Shown one piece after another: positions 49,187 to 58,232 of a stretch of DNA of 64,000 bases. Location: assembly GCA_020073485.1 (NCBI GenBank), contig JAIQFB010000022.1, positions 62,001-126,000 of the forward strand, written 5' to 3'. Numbering within the stretch: the stretch's first letter is position 1; each line of letters opens with the position of its first letter. The notes beneath the pieces are model-generated. The model saw nothing but the letters and a program-made list of their open reading frames with translations. It did not search any database and was not told where the DNA came from. Made by a program: the position numbers and the translations under genes. Origin of the DNA: Terriglobia bacterium. GTDB taxonomy: Bacteria > Acidobacteriota > Terriglobia > Acidiferrales > UBA7541.

Positions 49187-50086
49187 GTGGCTTCTCCAAA
49201 AATGAACACTATCGTCTGGGAGACGGATCTCCCGGGGATTCATTTTCTCAATCGCGGTAAAGTCCGTGATTTGTACGAGGTGGGCGACCGCCTGCTGATC
49301 GTCGCCACCGACCGGCTCTCCGCCTTCGACGTTGTGCTGCCGACGCCGATCCCCGACAAGGGGCGCGTGCTGACGCAGCTATCGCTGTTCTGGTTCGATC
49401 TGCTGCGCGACGTCCTGCCCAATCACGTCATCACATCGACGGATTTTCCTCCAGAGCTGGAACCGTATCGCGCGCAACTCGAAGGCCGCTCCATGATTTG
49501 CCGGCGCGCGAAACCACTGCCCATTGAATGCGTCGTGCGTGGCTATTTGTCCGGATCGGGCTGGAAGGATTATCGCGCCACCGGAAAAGTCTGCGGAATT
49601 TCCTTGCCGGCCGGCTTGCGGGAATCCGAGCGTCTGCCCGAAGCTATTTTCACTCCCTCCACCAAAGCCACCGCGGGACACGACGAAAATATTTCCTTCG
49701 AGCAAGCCGCTGCAACGATCGGTGAAGAGCTTGCCGAACGCGTGCGCGCCGTCAGCCTGGAAATTTACCGCCGCGCCGTGGCCTACGCCGAACCACGCGG
49801 GATTATCCTGGCGGACACGAAATTTGAATTCGGCCTTTTAGAAAATGAATTGATCTGGATCGACGAAGCGTTGACGCCCGATTCCTCGCGCTTCTGGCCG
49901 GCGGAAGGCTATCAGCCCGGCCGGACACAACCCTCCTTTGACAAGCAGTATGTCCGCGACCATCTCGAGCGCATCGGATGGAACAAACAGCCTCCCGGAC
50001 CGGAACTTCCCCCGGACGTGGTGGCGGCCACACGCGACAAATACCGGGAAGCGTACCGCAAGCTAACGGGCCACGAACTCAAATAG
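49187..50086 (+). CDS. purC: Phosphoribosylaminoimidazole-succinocarboxamide synthase
   Basis: A 299-aa SAICAR synthetase, an ATP-dependent step of purine synthesis joining CAIR and aspartate. Motifs: [29 protein letters not shown] near residues 23-50, [24 protein letters not shown] near 105-128, and LADTKFEFG near 208. It is the longer (about 300 aa) type rather than the short E. coli type. GTG at 49187 was preferred over ATG at 49202 because GAGGGG precedes it. Confidence 0.95.
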   Translation: MASPKMNTIVWETDLPGIHFLNRGKVRDLYEVGDRLLIVATDRLSAFDVVLPTPIPDKGRVLTQLSLFWFDLLRDVLPNHVITSTDFPPELEPYRAQLEGRSMICRRAKPLPIECVVRGYLSGSGWKDYRATGKVCGISLPAGLRESERLPEAIFTPSTKATAGHDENISFEQAAATIGEELAERVRAVSLEIYRRAVAYAEPRGIILADTKFEFGLLENELIWIDEALTPDSSRFWPAEGYQPGRTQPSFDKQYVRDHLERIGWNKQPPGPELPPDVVAATRDKYREAYRKLTGHELK

Positions 50087-50141
50087 ATCGCGCCGGCCCC
50101 ACGGCCCGGCTGCGAAACATTCTTGTGCGGAGTGTGCGACG

Positions 50142-50360
50142 GTGAAGGATCAATTGGAAACCCTGGTCGGGCAGATGGTCGAGCGCGGAATTCATTTCGA
50201 TGAGGCCGTGAACGAGTTCGAGAAAAAATTCATCAAGAGGGTGCTGGATAGGTCCCGCGGCAACCAGTCGCGCGCCGCGCGCCTTCTGGGAATCCACCGC
50301 AACACGCTCAGCCGCAAGATCGACCTGTACAAGCTCAGCCAGCGGTCCCATCGCCACTGA
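50142..50360 (+). CDS. Fis-type helix-turn-helix regulator
   Basis: A 72-aa protein: an N-terminal helix (about 1-25) and the Fis/NtrC C-terminal DNA-binding motif (NQSRAARLLGIHRNTLSRKIDLY, about 42-64). It has the size of a stand-alone Fis-like nucleoid or transcription factor. The start is GTG at 50142 with GGAGTG upstream. It follows purC by 55 bases and may be co-transcribed. Confidence 0.85.
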   Translation: MKDQLETLVGQMVERGIHFDEAVNEFEKKFIKRVLDRSRGNQSRAARLLGIHRNTLSRKIDLYKLSQRSHRH

Positions 50361-50405
50361 AACACTCCGGCAGCATCCGCTGAAGACTTGCTGAATAACT
50401 CAAGA

Positions 50406-50487
50406 CATCGTCATTCCGAGCGAAGCGAGGAATCCCTCCTCGGTTTAAATCAAAGAGGGATTCCTCGCTTCGCTCGGAATGACGATG
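50406..50487. repeat. Perfect 33-bp inverted repeat, family D
   Basis: Arms 50406-50438 and 50455-50487 are perfectly complementary over 33 bases, with a 16-base loop; the arm core is CCGAGCGAAGCGAGGAATCC. A diverged copy lies at 58233-58318. The gap 50361-50650 also has a short hairpin at 50548-50567. Confidence 0.9.
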
Positions 50488-50547
50488 CTCTTGGTATTTT
50501 AGCGGCTTCAAACCTTGCGCGGATTTGCGCCTCCCAGTCGAAAAATC

Positions 50548-50567
50548 CCCGGGTCTGAAGACCCGGG
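50548..50567. repeat. Short hairpin, CCCGGGTC arms
   Basis: Eight-base arms CCCGGGTC and GACCCGGG with a four-base loop, in the same gap as the 33-bp repeat. It resembles the gctaca-flanked intergenic elements of family B but is shorter. Confidence 0.5.
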
Positions 50568-50650
50568 CTACAGCAAACGGCACCCGATTGCTGCAGTCCG
50601 CCTCTTCATAGACAGGGATTTTTTGTTCCGTGCCGCAACTTCATTTTCGC

Positions 50651-50683
50651 AAAAAAAATGGCCCCGACACCGTCGGGGCCATT
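50651..50683 (-). terminator. Rho-independent terminator of the TPR-protein gene
   Basis: A GC-rich stem GGCCCCGAC/GTCGGGGCC (50660-50668 and 50672-50680) with a three-base loop, continued by A-T pairs, followed on the minus strand by eight T residues (the A run 50651-50658). It lies 23 bases after the stop of the gene at 50706-52058. Confidence 0.9.
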
Positions 50684-50705
50684 CGTGCATTCGGTTGGAG
50701 AAACC

Positions 50706-52058
50706 TCAGTCGCCAGCAGCTTTCTTGGCCGGAGCCTTCTTGGCAGGGCCCTTCTTGCCGGGCGCAGCTTTTTCTTCCGGCAGATCTTCCGTGTTGATCT
50801 TGGCCTTGTCCCAAGTTAGCAGAAAAGGCGTCTGCGTATAGCCGGTCAGCGTGCCGGTGAAGCGCACCACGGCGTCCTTCTCGAGCTTCTTGGCTTCCGG
50901 CTGGCCAACGATCTTGACTTCCATGTTGGCTTCGGTAGCGGCTTCGATTTCTTCCGGGGTCGCCCCGCGGAATACTTTCAACGTCACATTGTCGCCCTCG
51001 ACCACGGGCGCATCCATCACGCGCACGCCAACGTCCGGATATTCCAGGCCGCAGCTGGCCAGCCACATGACTTTGCCCGCGTCGCCGCCGCCCTTAAGAG
51101 CCGGCAGGAAATTCGCGGTGTCGTCGCGCGCCTTCTGCAGGTCCGCGGCGCTGGGAACATTCAGTGTCGCCGGTTTGTCAGCGGAACTGGTCGCAAGCGT
51201 GATGAGTTCAGTCACTTGATCGTCGACTAGTTTGTCGCAGGAGGGCTGCTGATAGCGGATCAACTGGTTCTTCAGGTAGGTCTGGACCTGCGCGGCGTTC
51301 GGCGCCTTCAGGCCGATGGAGCGCGCCAGTTCCCAGAAACCGTCATTGGCCGCCGGAGGATTCATTTGCAAATCCACCACGCCCAGGCGGAAGTGAGAAA
51401 CCGCGTCGGTCGGATCGATCGTCAACACCGTCTTGTAGAAGCCCGCGGCGCCCGGGTAATCCTTCAGCGAAGTGGATGTCATGGCCGCGATGGAATTCAG
51501 CAGGACCTTGAAGCCCTTCACCTGCTGCGCGAAGGCGTCATCGGCCATCTGGTCGGGCTTCTTCCATTCATCTAGCGTCTTCAAGCCGGCCACGGCCGCG
51601 TCGCGCGCCTTGGTCTGCACGTCCGCGGTTTGTAATTCCTTCATGCCTTGGCCGACGTAGTAAGCCTGTGCGCGCGCCACGTACGCTTCCAGGCGCCCTT
51701 GCGTGTCGACCTTGTCGCCCAGCGCGATCATCTTGTCGGCGTAATCCATGGTGCCGGCGAAATTCTTCAACGCGTAGTCGGTCAGATAATAGTCGCGGTA
51801 AATGTACGGCATCAACGTGGAGTTGGGATACTGCTTGACGAAGGCGTCGAGCTTCGCAATCTTTTGCTGAGGATTCGGCTCCGCGTCCGCGTCTTTATAC
51901 GCGTTGTATTCGGCCAGTGTATAGGTCGGCTTCGCCTGCGCCGCCGCTGCCGGTGCTGCTGCCGCTTGCGGCGCGGCCCACATTTTTCCCGCGCCCGCTC
52001 CTATCCCGATCGCGATCCACAACAGACCGGCGCCCATTACCATCCACTTTCGCATCAT
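50706..52058 (-). CDS. Secreted TPR-like protein with lysine-alanine-proline tail
   Basis: A 450-aa exported protein. It has a signal peptide (about 1-29), an alanine-rich stretch, helical-repeat (TPR-like) region at about 45-270 (KIAKLDAFVKQYPNSTLMPYIYRDYYLT; AGFYKTVLTIDPTDAVSHFRLGVVDL), a small C-terminal beta-rich domain (about 330-425) and a terminal tail of KKGPAKKAPAKKA type. I do not recognise a named family for the whole. It stands alone between a clear terminator and the SDR gene. Confidence 0.75.
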   Translation of the reverse strand: MMRKWMVMGAGLLWIAIGIGAGAGKMWAAPQAAAAPAAAAQAKPTYTLAEYNAYKDADAEPNPQQKIAKLDAFVKQYPNSTLMPYIYRDYYLTDYALKNFAGTMDYADKMIALGDKVDTQGRLEAYVARAQAYYVGQGMKELQTADVQTKARDAAVAGLKTLDEWKKPDQMADDAFAQQVKGFKVLLNSIAAMTSTSLKDYPGAAGFYKTVLTIDPTDAVSHFRLGVVDLQMNPPAANDGFWELARSIGLKAPNAAQVQTYLKNQLIRYQQPSCDKLVDDQVTELITLATSSADKPATLNVPSAADLQKARDDTANFLPALKGGGDAGKVMWLASCGLEYPDVGVRVMDAPVVEGDNVTLKVFRGATPEEIEAATEANMEVKIVGQPEAKKLEKDAVVRFTGTLTGYTQTPFLLTWDKAKINTEDLPEEKAAPGKKGPAKKAPAKKAAGD

Positions 52059-52309
52059 CGGCTTCCAGCCTCCTCGGCAAATTTCTCTAATTCGGATACA
52101 GAGATTGAATGCAGGATTATCCGTCGGTTCAAAGCTCTCGGATTATAGGGAATCCTACTGCACGGTGCAAGCGTCATTCCCTCCGCGTTCCGTCCCAGAG
52201 TAACAGACCACCCGGACGGCGCATCTTCTCCGATCTCGAATGGTATGATGCAAATATCCCGGAAAAGGGAGCCCATTGCAAGAGTGGCGTGTCTGACAAG
52301 GAAGGTTCG

Positions 52310-53044
52310 ATGAACCCTAGTCCAATCGATCGTGAACAACCGCTCGCCGGAATCGTCGCCCTGGTTACGGGCGGCAGCGGTGGAATCGGTCTGGCGATTA
52401 CGCGCCGGCTGGGCCGCATGGGCGCGCGCGTTTCCATCTGCGGGAAAAATCCCTCGAAGCTCGATCGCGCCGCGGCGGAACTTCGCGCCGCCGGCATCGA
52501 GGTTCTGGCGCTGCAAACGGACGTGACTCGCGCGGACCAGATCGCCGGGCTGGTTCGGAAATCGCAACAGACTTTTGGGCCCATCGACATTCTCGTGAAC
52601 AACGCCGGCATCGGACTGTTCGGGCCGTTCCAGGAAAAAAGCGAAGCGGACTGGGACGCCGTCCTGAATACGAATTTGAAATCCGTGTTTCTCGTGAGCC
52701 GCGAGGTCGCCCCGGAAATGATCCGCCGGAAATCGGGCCACATCATCAACATCAGCTCCCTCGCCGGGAAAAACACCTTTGCCAACGGCGCGATTTACTG
52801 CGCGTCCAAATGGGGACTCATGGGCCTGACCGGCTGCCTGGCCGAGGAGCTGCGCGCGCACGGAATCCGCGTGAGCGTGATCTGCCCGGGTTCGGTAGCC
52901 ACGGATTTTTCCGGGCAGAGCGTCAAGGACCCGTCCAAGGCGCTGCAGGCGGACGACGTGGCTCACGCGGTGGCGGCGCTGGTGACGCAGGCGCCCGGCA
53001 GCTTTATCAGCGAAGTGCATATCCGCCCCACGCGGAAGCCGTAG
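52310..53044 (+). CDS. Short-chain dehydrogenase/reductase
   Basis: A 244-aa classical SDR. NAD(P)-binding TGGSGGIGLAI (about 20-30), NNAGIG (about 97-102), catalytic S in NISSLAG, and YCASKWG with Y and K (about 163-167). The residues after strand 2 (CGKNPSKLD) allow NADP. Substrate unknown. The start at 52310 follows AAGGAAGG; the frame runs to 52109 without support. It is upstream of the marR gene on the same strand. Confidence 0.92.
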   Translation: MNPSPIDREQPLAGIVALVTGGSGGIGLAITRRLGRMGARVSICGKNPSKLDRAAAELRAAGIEVLALQTDVTRADQIAGLVRKSQQTFGPIDILVNNAGIGLFGPFQEKSEADWDAVLNTNLKSVFLVSREVAPEMIRRKSGHIINISSLAGKNTFANGAIYCASKWGLMGLTGCLAEELRAHGIRVSVICPGSVATDFSGQSVKDPSKALQADDVAHAVAALVTQAPGSFISEVHIRPTRKP

Positions 53045-53083
53045 CGCTGAAGATTTGCAGCGCCCCCTCCACAAGCCAAAACC

Positions 53084-53108
53084 TTCAACACAGAGGGCAC
53101 GGAGAAAC
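53084..53108. repeat. Family E repeat segment
   Basis: A single arm TTCAACACAGAGGGCACGGA related to the inverted repeat at 22524-22619, between the SDR gene and the marR promoter. Confidence 0.6.
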
Positions 53109-53126
53109 CCTCCCCCACAATTCCTC

Positions 53127-53155
53127 TTGACAATAGTCGTTATAACGAATATTGT
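53127..53155 (+). promoter_or_regulatory. marR promoter with palindromic operator in the spacer
   Basis: A perfect -35 TTGACA (53127-53132), 17-base spacer and -10 TATTGT (53150-53155). The spacer contains the 12-base perfect palindrome TCGTTATAACGA (53137-53148), a form typical of MarR operators. Transcription should begin near 53161-53163, at the ATG (53162), so the mRNA would be leaderless. Confidence 0.75.
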
Positions 53156-53161
53156 TATGAC

Positions 53162-53650
53162 ATGATTTCACGGCGATCCACCCGGGCCCCCAAGCAAGCT
53201 CCCCCGCAGGACCTGGAAGCCCTGGTCTGTGTCAGCCTCATGAAGACGGCCGACCTTCTGGCCCGCGGCGCCGAGGCGCTGCTCAAGACCTCGGGGCTTT
53301 CCGTCACCCAATACAACGTCCTGCGTATCCTGCGCGGCGCCGGCGAACACGGCCTGGCCTGCAGCGAAGTCGGCGAGCGCCTCATCTCCCGCGATCCCGA
53401 CATGACCCGGCTGCTCGACCGCATGGAGAAGCGCGGATTAATTGCCCGCGCGCGAGAAGAAAAAGACCGGCGTGTGGTGAAGACGCGCATCACGCCCGAA
53501 GGGCTGCGGATTCTGGCCGAACTGGACTCGCCCGTCCGTGAACTGCATCACCGGCAATTGCGGCACCTGCCCGCCAAGCAGCTCCGCCAGTTGTCCCTGT
53601 TACTGGAGCGCGTCCGCGCCCATGCGGAATCGCAGGACGCCCTGGAATAA
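53162..53650 (+). CDS. MarR-family transcriptional regulator
   Basis: A 162-aa winged-helix repressor. N-terminal dimerisation helices (about 18-45), helix-turn-helix (LACSEVGERLISRDPDMTRLLDRMEKRGLI, about 66-95) and wing (REEKDRRVVKTRITPEG). It probably represses its own promoter and perhaps yceI and the nitroreductase downstream. The predicted start lies only 6-7 bases after the -10 box, without a Shine-Dalgarno site, so leaderless translation is expected. Confidence 0.92.
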   Translation: MISRRSTRAPKQAPPQDLEALVCVSLMKTADLLARGAEALLKTSGLSVTQYNVLRILRGAGEHGLACSEVGERLISRDPDMTRLLDRMEKRGLIARAREEKDRRVVKTRITPEGLRILAELDSPVRELHHRQLRHLPAKQLRQLSLLLERVRAHAESQDALE

Positions 53651-53716
53651 TTTTGTGAGGGCCGATTTTATTGCAGCACCTTATCCGATGGACCTTCATA
53701 AAGAGGAGAAACGACC

Positions 53717-54304
53717 ATGAATACAGCAGTCATCGCAACACCCCAGAGCACCAAGCCAACCGAGTGGAATATCGACCCGGCCCATTCGGCGGCGCACTTC
53801 AGCGTGCGGCACCTCATGATTTCCAACGTGCGCGGCGAATTCAGCAAACTCACCGGCAATGTCACGCTCGATCCAGCGGACCTGACCCGGTCCACTGTCG
53901 AGGTGAGCCTGGACACTTCGTCGATCAACACGCGGGAACCGCAGCGCGACGAACACCTTCGCAGCGCCGATTTTTTCGATGTCGCCAATCATCCTTCGAT
54001 CACGTTCTGCTTGACGCACATCGCCGCATCAGGCCCGGAAAATTTCAAGCTGACCGGCGATCTGACGATTCGCGGCGTGAGCAAGCAAGTCACCTTTCAC
54101 GTGGAAGGACCGACCCCCTCGGTGAAAGATCCGTGGGGAAATACGCGGTCCGGCGTCGTGGCCACCGCGAAAATCAACCGCAAGGATTTCGGATTGGTGT
54201 GGAATGCGCTGCTGGAAGGCGGCGGAGTCGTGGTGGGCGACGAAGTTTCGATCACCATCGAAGCCGAATTGGTGCAGAAGGCCCCCGTGCCTGCCGGTAA
54301 CTAA
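53717..54304 (+). CDS. YceI family protein (lipocalin-like)
   Basis: A 195-aa protein of the YceI family, an eight-stranded lipocalin-like barrel that binds polyisoprenoids (WNIDPAHSAAHFSVRHLMISNVRG, DLTIRGVSKQVTFHVEG). Unlike E. coli YceI it has no signal peptide, so this one stays in the cytoplasm. AGGAGAAA lies at good spacing. It follows marR by 66 bases; MarR-YceI pairs are often linked to redox stress. Confidence 0.92.
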   Translation: MNTAVIATPQSTKPTEWNIDPAHSAAHFSVRHLMISNVRGEFSKLTGNVTLDPADLTRSTVEVSLDTSSINTREPQRDEHLRSADFFDVANHPSITFCLTHIAASGPENFKLTGDLTIRGVSKQVTFHVEGPTPSVKDPWGNTRSGVVATAKINRKDFGLVWNALLEGGGVVVGDEVSITIEAELVQKAPVPAGN

Positions 54305-54340
54305 GCGCAGCGCCCGGGTCCTAATCCGGGTGGAGACTCA

Positions 54341-54372
54341 AATGGCCGGATGGGCTTGCTCATCCGGCCATT
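54341..54372 (+). terminator. Hairpin after yceI
   Basis: Perfect 12-base arms AATGGCCGGATG (54341-54352) and CATCCGGCCATT (54361-54372), loop of eight, followed by TCTTGTT. A probable intrinsic terminator although the T run is interrupted. Confidence 0.7.
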
Positions 54373-54425
54373 CTTGTTCAAGATGATAGTCAGCCAAACC
54401 ACCGCAAGAGAAGGATCAAATCAAA

Positions 54426-55043
54426 ATGGAAAAGCCGGCGGAGACAAGTACACCAATACATGAATTGCTGGCACGCCGCTGGAGCCCTCGCGCGTTCTCC
54501 GAGCGGCCCGTCGAGCGCGACAAATTGCTGAGCGTTCTCGAGGCCGCGCGCTGGACGCCCTCCTCGCGAAACGAGCAGCCCTGGGCCTATCTCGTCGCGC
54601 CGCGAGAGGACTCCGCGAATTTTGAAGCCATGCTTGCCGTTCTGGCCGACTCCAACCGCCTGTGGGCCCAGAAGGTGCCGGTCCTGATTTTGACCCTTGC
54701 TCACACCCGTTGGGAAAAAGAAGGAACGCCGAATCGCGTCGGGATCTACGATCTCGGCCAGGCCGCTGCCAACCTCGTAGTCCAGGCGACCTCCCTCGGG
54801 CTCTCCGCCCATCAAATGGGCGGGTTCAACGTGGAGGCCGCGCGCGCGCGATTTCATGTCCCCGATGGGTGGGAACCGGTAACGGTCGTCGCCCTCGGAT
54901 ATGGCGCCGAGCCGGACACTTTGCCCGAGGCTCTTCGCGAACGCGAATTGGGCAAGCGCAGCCGCAAACCGCTCGAACAGTTCGTTTTTTCGGGGGCTTG
55001 GGGAATCCCTTCTCCCCTGCTGGAATCAAATACAAGTAAATGA
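54426..55043 (+). CDS. Nitroreductase family protein
   Basis: A 205-aa FMN-dependent oxidoreductase. RRWSPRAFSERPVERDKL near residue 18, WTPSSRNEQPWAYLV near 45 (FMN-binding) and GLSAHQMGGFN near 125. It would reduce quinones, nitro compounds or a flavin-linked substrate with NAD(P)H. Its stop overlaps the start of the DedA-rhodanese gene (ATGA), so the two are translationally coupled. Confidence 0.92.
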   Translation: MEKPAETSTPIHELLARRWSPRAFSERPVERDKLLSVLEAARWTPSSRNEQPWAYLVAPREDSANFEAMLAVLADSNRLWAQKVPVLILTLAHTRWEKEGTPNRVGIYDLGQAAANLVVQATSLGLSAHQMGGFNVEAARARFHVPDGWEPVTVVALGYGAEPDTLPEALRERELGKRSRKPLEQFVFSGAWGIPSPLLESNTSK

Positions 55044-56023
55044 GTGAAACGCTCCAATTCGTGGTCCGGCACGGCTATCTGCTGGTGTTCGCGTGGGTCT
55101 TCGTTGAACAAGCCGGGCTGCCGATCCCCTCGGGGCCGCTGCTCATGGCCGTGGGTGCGCTTGCAGGCATGCGCCAGATGAATTTAGGTGTCGCGGTTAT
55201 GATCGCGGCGGTCGCTGCCATCGCCAGCGATTCGATGTGGTACGAAATCGGCCGGAGGAAAGGAGTCCGTGTCCTGCAGCTTCTTTGCAGGATTTCGCTG
55301 GAGCCCGATTCCTGCGTCCGCCGGACGCAGGTCAGTTTTGGACGGAACGGCCCGCGCGTCCTGCTGGTGGCGAAATTCATTCCCGGACTCAACGCCATGG
55401 CCGCGCCCCTGGCCGGAATCATCCGCATGGGTTGGCGGAGGTTTCTTATTTACGATGTACTCGGCGCAATGCTTTGGGTTAGCGCCTATGCGGTGACCGG
55501 CTTTACATTCAGCGGCGAGCTGGAGCGCGTCGCGGCGCACGCGGCTTATCTGGGAGAGTGGCTGCTGGTGATCGTGGTCGCGGGATTTTCGGCCTACATT
55601 CTCTGGAAATTTTATAAACGCCGGAAATTTTTGAGGAACCTGCGCATCGCGCGCATCACGCCAGAGGAACTGAAGGGAAAAATCGACGCGGGCGAGGACG
55701 TCATCATCGTCGATCTGCGCCACGCCCTGGAATTCGAGGCTCAGCCGGAAACCATTCCCGGCGCTCTGCACATGGACGCCGCGGAACTCGAAGAGGCTTC
55801 CGAAGCCATTCCCCGCGATCGCGAAATCGTATTGTTCTGCGCCTGTCCCAATGAAGTAACCGCCGCGCGGCTTGCCCTGCTGCTGCGCAGCCACGGCATC
55901 ACGCGCATCCGTCCGCTCGCCGAAGGCTACGAAGGCTGGCGCAGCCGCGGCTTTCCGCTAGCCCTGGCCGCGGAGGATCCGATGGTCGCACGGGAACCGA
56001 AGGCCCTGCCCGCCGAAAGTTAG
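55040..56023 (+). CDS. DedA-family membrane protein fused to a rhodanese domain
   Basis: A 327-aa protein. Residues about 1-190 are a DedA/SNARE-associated membrane domain ([15 protein letters not shown], a conserved [18 protein letters not shown], several membrane helices). Residues about 210-310 form a rhodanese domain with the active-site cysteine in LFCACPNEV. The DedA family is linked to lipid carrier flipping and envelope homeostasis; the rhodanese may transfer sulfur or sense thiol state. It overlaps the convergent dcd gene by four bases at its 3' end. Confidence 0.9.
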   Translation: MSETLQFVVRHGYLLVFAWVFVEQAGLPIPSGPLLMAVGALAGMRQMNLGVAVMIAAVAAIASDSMWYEIGRRKGVRVLQLLCRISLEPDSCVRRTQVSFGRNGPRVLLVAKFIPGLNAMAAPLAGIIRMGWRRFLIYDVLGAMLWVSAYAVTGFTFSGELERVAAHAAYLGEWLLVIVVAGFSAYILWKFYKRRKFLRNLRIARITPEELKGKIDAGEDVIIVDLRHALEFEAQPETIPGALHMDAAELEEASEAIPRDREIVLFCACPNEVTAARLALLLRSHGITRIRPLAEGYEGWRSRGFPLALAAEDPMVAREPKALPAES

Positions 56024-56574
56024 AGCCGCGGCAGGACGATGCCCTGCTGTGATTGGTACTTCCCTTTTTTATCCTTGTAGGAAATTTCGCAATCCTCGTC
56101 GGATTCGAAGAAGAGAACCTGGCACAATCCTTCATTCGCGTAAATCTTCGCGGGCAGAGGCGTAGTATTGCTGATCTCCAGAGTGACAAAGCCTTCCCAC
56201 TCCGGTTCAAACGGCGTGACGTTCACGATGATCCCGCACCGCGCATAGGTGGACTTGCCCAGGCAGATCGTCAACACATTGCGTGGGATGCGGAAATATT
56301 CCACCGAGCGCCCCAGCGCGAACGAATTCGGTGGCACGATGCACACATCCCCCTTGAACTCGACCAGCGACCTCGAATCGAAATGCTTGGGATCGACGAT
56401 CGTCGAATTCACGTTGGTGAAGATGCGGAATTCGTCGGCCACGCGCAAATCGTAGCCGTAGCTGGATACCCCGTAGCTGATCACGCCTTCCCGGACCTGG
56501 CGGTCCTGAAACGGCTCGATCATTTTGTGTTCCAGTGCCATCTTGCGAATCCAACGATCCGGCTTCACCGACAT
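56020..56574 (-). CDS. dcd: dCTP deaminase
   Basis: A 184-aa trimeric enzyme converting dCTP to dUTP for thymidylate synthesis. Motifs: [67 protein letters not shown]. The glutamate of EPEWEG and serine-arginine of GKSTYAR match the active site. The start at 56574 gives a family-length protein. Confidence 0.95.
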   Translation of the reverse strand: MSVKPDRWIRKMALEHKMIEPFQDRQVREGVISYGVSSYGYDLRVADEFRIFTNVNSTIVDPKHFDSRSLVEFKGDVCIVPPNSFALGRSVEYFRIPRNVLTICLGKSTYARCGIIVNVTPFEPEWEGFVTLEISNTTPLPAKIYANEGLCQVLFFESDEDCEISYKDKKGKYQSQQGIVLPRL

Positions 56575-56727
56575 TCAGAGCCTCCTGGGCAGCGTTTCGG
56601 ATTTGCGCGCCCTATACCGAGTCTATTCCATTCAGACAAAGACGCGCATCTTAACCGAGCGCGTCCAGCTTGACAACCCGCAACTGCATGTCTAGCATAG
56701 CTTGCCGTCTAAGTGCGGGAGGTTGTT

Positions 56728-56994
56728 GTGATTAAGCTGGATATCGTGAATGCGGTGGTCAACAAGACTGGCGTGAGCCGGACCAAGGCCGAGCAGGCCG
56801 TCGAGACCGTTTTCGAGGCCATGAAGAGCGCGCTGGGCAAAGGCGAGCGCATCGAACTGCGCCGCTTCGGCGTTTTCAACGTCCGCCCGCGCAAAACCGG
56901 CATCGGACGAAATCCGCGCACCGGCCAGGAAGTCAGCATACCTCCCGGCAAGGCCGTAAGATTCAAGCCCGGCAAGGAATTGCAGGCTCTCTGA
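56728..56994 (+). CDS. HU-family DNA-binding protein
   Basis: An 88-aa histone-like protein that bends DNA. IVNAVVNKTGVSRTKAEQAVETVFEAMKSALGKGERIELRRFGVFNVRPRKTGIGRNPRTG covers the body and flexible arm, with the GRNP motif. The start was placed at GTG 56728, five bases after GGGAGG; a GTG at 56713 is less well placed. Confidence 0.95.
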   Translation: MIKLDIVNAVVNKTGVSRTKAEQAVETVFEAMKSALGKGERIELRRFGVFNVRPRKTGIGRNPRTGQEVSIPPGKAVRFKPGKELQAL

Positions 56995-57112
56995 TCGACC
57001 AAGCGCACAGAGCGGCGCCTGCGCGGCAAATTCCCCGGATAACTCTCTCGTTTCGTTTCTGTTCCTGCGCCCCTCCCCGCGCATCCAATCTTTATATGAA
57101 CGGACTGCTCTC

Positions 57113-58105
57113 ATGAGCGATCGAAGCGAACTCGATCCTGCTTCTATCGAAACCTTCACTCCCGTCGTGAATACCTGGGAACTGCCGCCGAACACATATT
57201 GGGAAGACCGGCAGGCGCGGCAGCAGAGGAAATCTCTGGCGATGGCCGTGTTGCTGTTCCTGCTGACATTGATTTCCACGCTTGCGGTGGGAGCGCAATT
57301 TGCGTCCGCCTACGCTTCCGGACAATCGCCCGATTTCGACGATTTTTTCTCGACGTACACCGCGCTGGTCGCGCATCCGCAACTATTGCTGGCCGGGGTT
57401 CCGTTTGCGTTCACGCTGATCGGCATTTTGCTCGCACACGAACTGGGGCATTTCTTCGCCTGCCGCTACTATGGAATTTCCGCCAGCTATCCCTATTTCC
57501 TTCCCGCGCCCACGCTGATCGGCACGCTCGGCGCGTTCATCCGTATTCGCTCTCCGATCTACAACCGCAAGGCTCTTTTTGATGTGGGCCTCGCCGGCCC
57601 GGTCGTGGGATTTCTCTTTGCGATCCCGGCGCTGGCCATCGCCGTGCTGTACTCGAAGGTGGTTCCCTTTTCCGAAGCGCATGCGTCGATTGTTTTCGGT
57701 CAGCCGGTGGCGTTGCGCTTTCTGGTCGCGATCTTGCGTCCCGGAGTGCCAGCCGGCGATTTACTGCTGCACCCCATCGGCCGCGCAGCCTGGGTCGGTT
57801 TATTCGCTACTGCGCTGAACCTGCTCCCGGGCGGGCAACTCGACGGCGGACACATCCTGTACTCGGTGGCCAGCAAATATCACAAGAAAATCACGTTGGC
57901 TGTGGCTCTGCTGCTGATTCCCCTGGGCTATTTCTTCTGGCGGGGCTGGATCCTGTGGTCCATCCTCCTGCTGGCAATCGGCTTCCGTCACCCGCCGCTG
58001 CTCAATCGCTGGGAACAACTCGATCGCGCGCGCCTCGTCTGGGCCGGCGTCGCCATCCTCATTTTCATCATGTGCTTCATGCCCATGCCGGTGCTGATCC
58101 GATAA
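57113..58105 (+). CDS. Site-2 protease family (M50) membrane metalloprotease
   Basis: A 330-aa integral membrane protein with the zinc motif HELGH in GILLAHELGHFFACRYYG (about residues 103-120) and the third ligand in NLLPGGQLDGGHILY (about 238-252). Six or more membrane helices. It has no PDZ domain, unlike RseP, and a cytoplasmic N-terminus of about 43 residues. Such proteins cut transmembrane segments of regulators; the target is unknown. Confidence 0.92.
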   Translation: MSDRSELDPASIETFTPVVNTWELPPNTYWEDRQARQQRKSLAMAVLLFLLTLISTLAVGAQFASAYASGQSPDFDDFFSTYTALVAHPQLLLAGVPFAFTLIGILLAHELGHFFACRYYGISASYPYFLPAPTLIGTLGAFIRIRSPIYNRKALFDVGLAGPVVGFLFAIPALAIAVLYSKVVPFSEAHASIVFGQPVALRFLVAILRPGVPAGDLLLHPIGRAAWVGLFATALNLLPGGQLDGGHILYSVASKYHKKITLAVALLLIPLGYFFWRGWILWSILLLAIGFRHPPLLNRWEQLDRARLVWAGVAILIFIMCFMPMPVLIR

Positions 58106-58140
58106 TCCCACATTTCGGATGAGCTCGGATTTATTCTTGG

Positions 58141-58168
58141 TGGCACAAGCTTCAGCCTGTGCGGTTTA
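58141..58168. repeat. Family C repeat, single copy
   Basis: GCTTCAGCCTGTGCGGTTTA at 58149-58168 matches one arm of the repeat at 31669-31731. The copy itself can fold as a short hairpin. Confidence 0.5.
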
Positions 58169-58232
58169 GACGATCGTCCGCTCGGAACACCGAACAAACC
58201 GATCCATCTGTGGAAAAACTTTCTTTTCCCCT

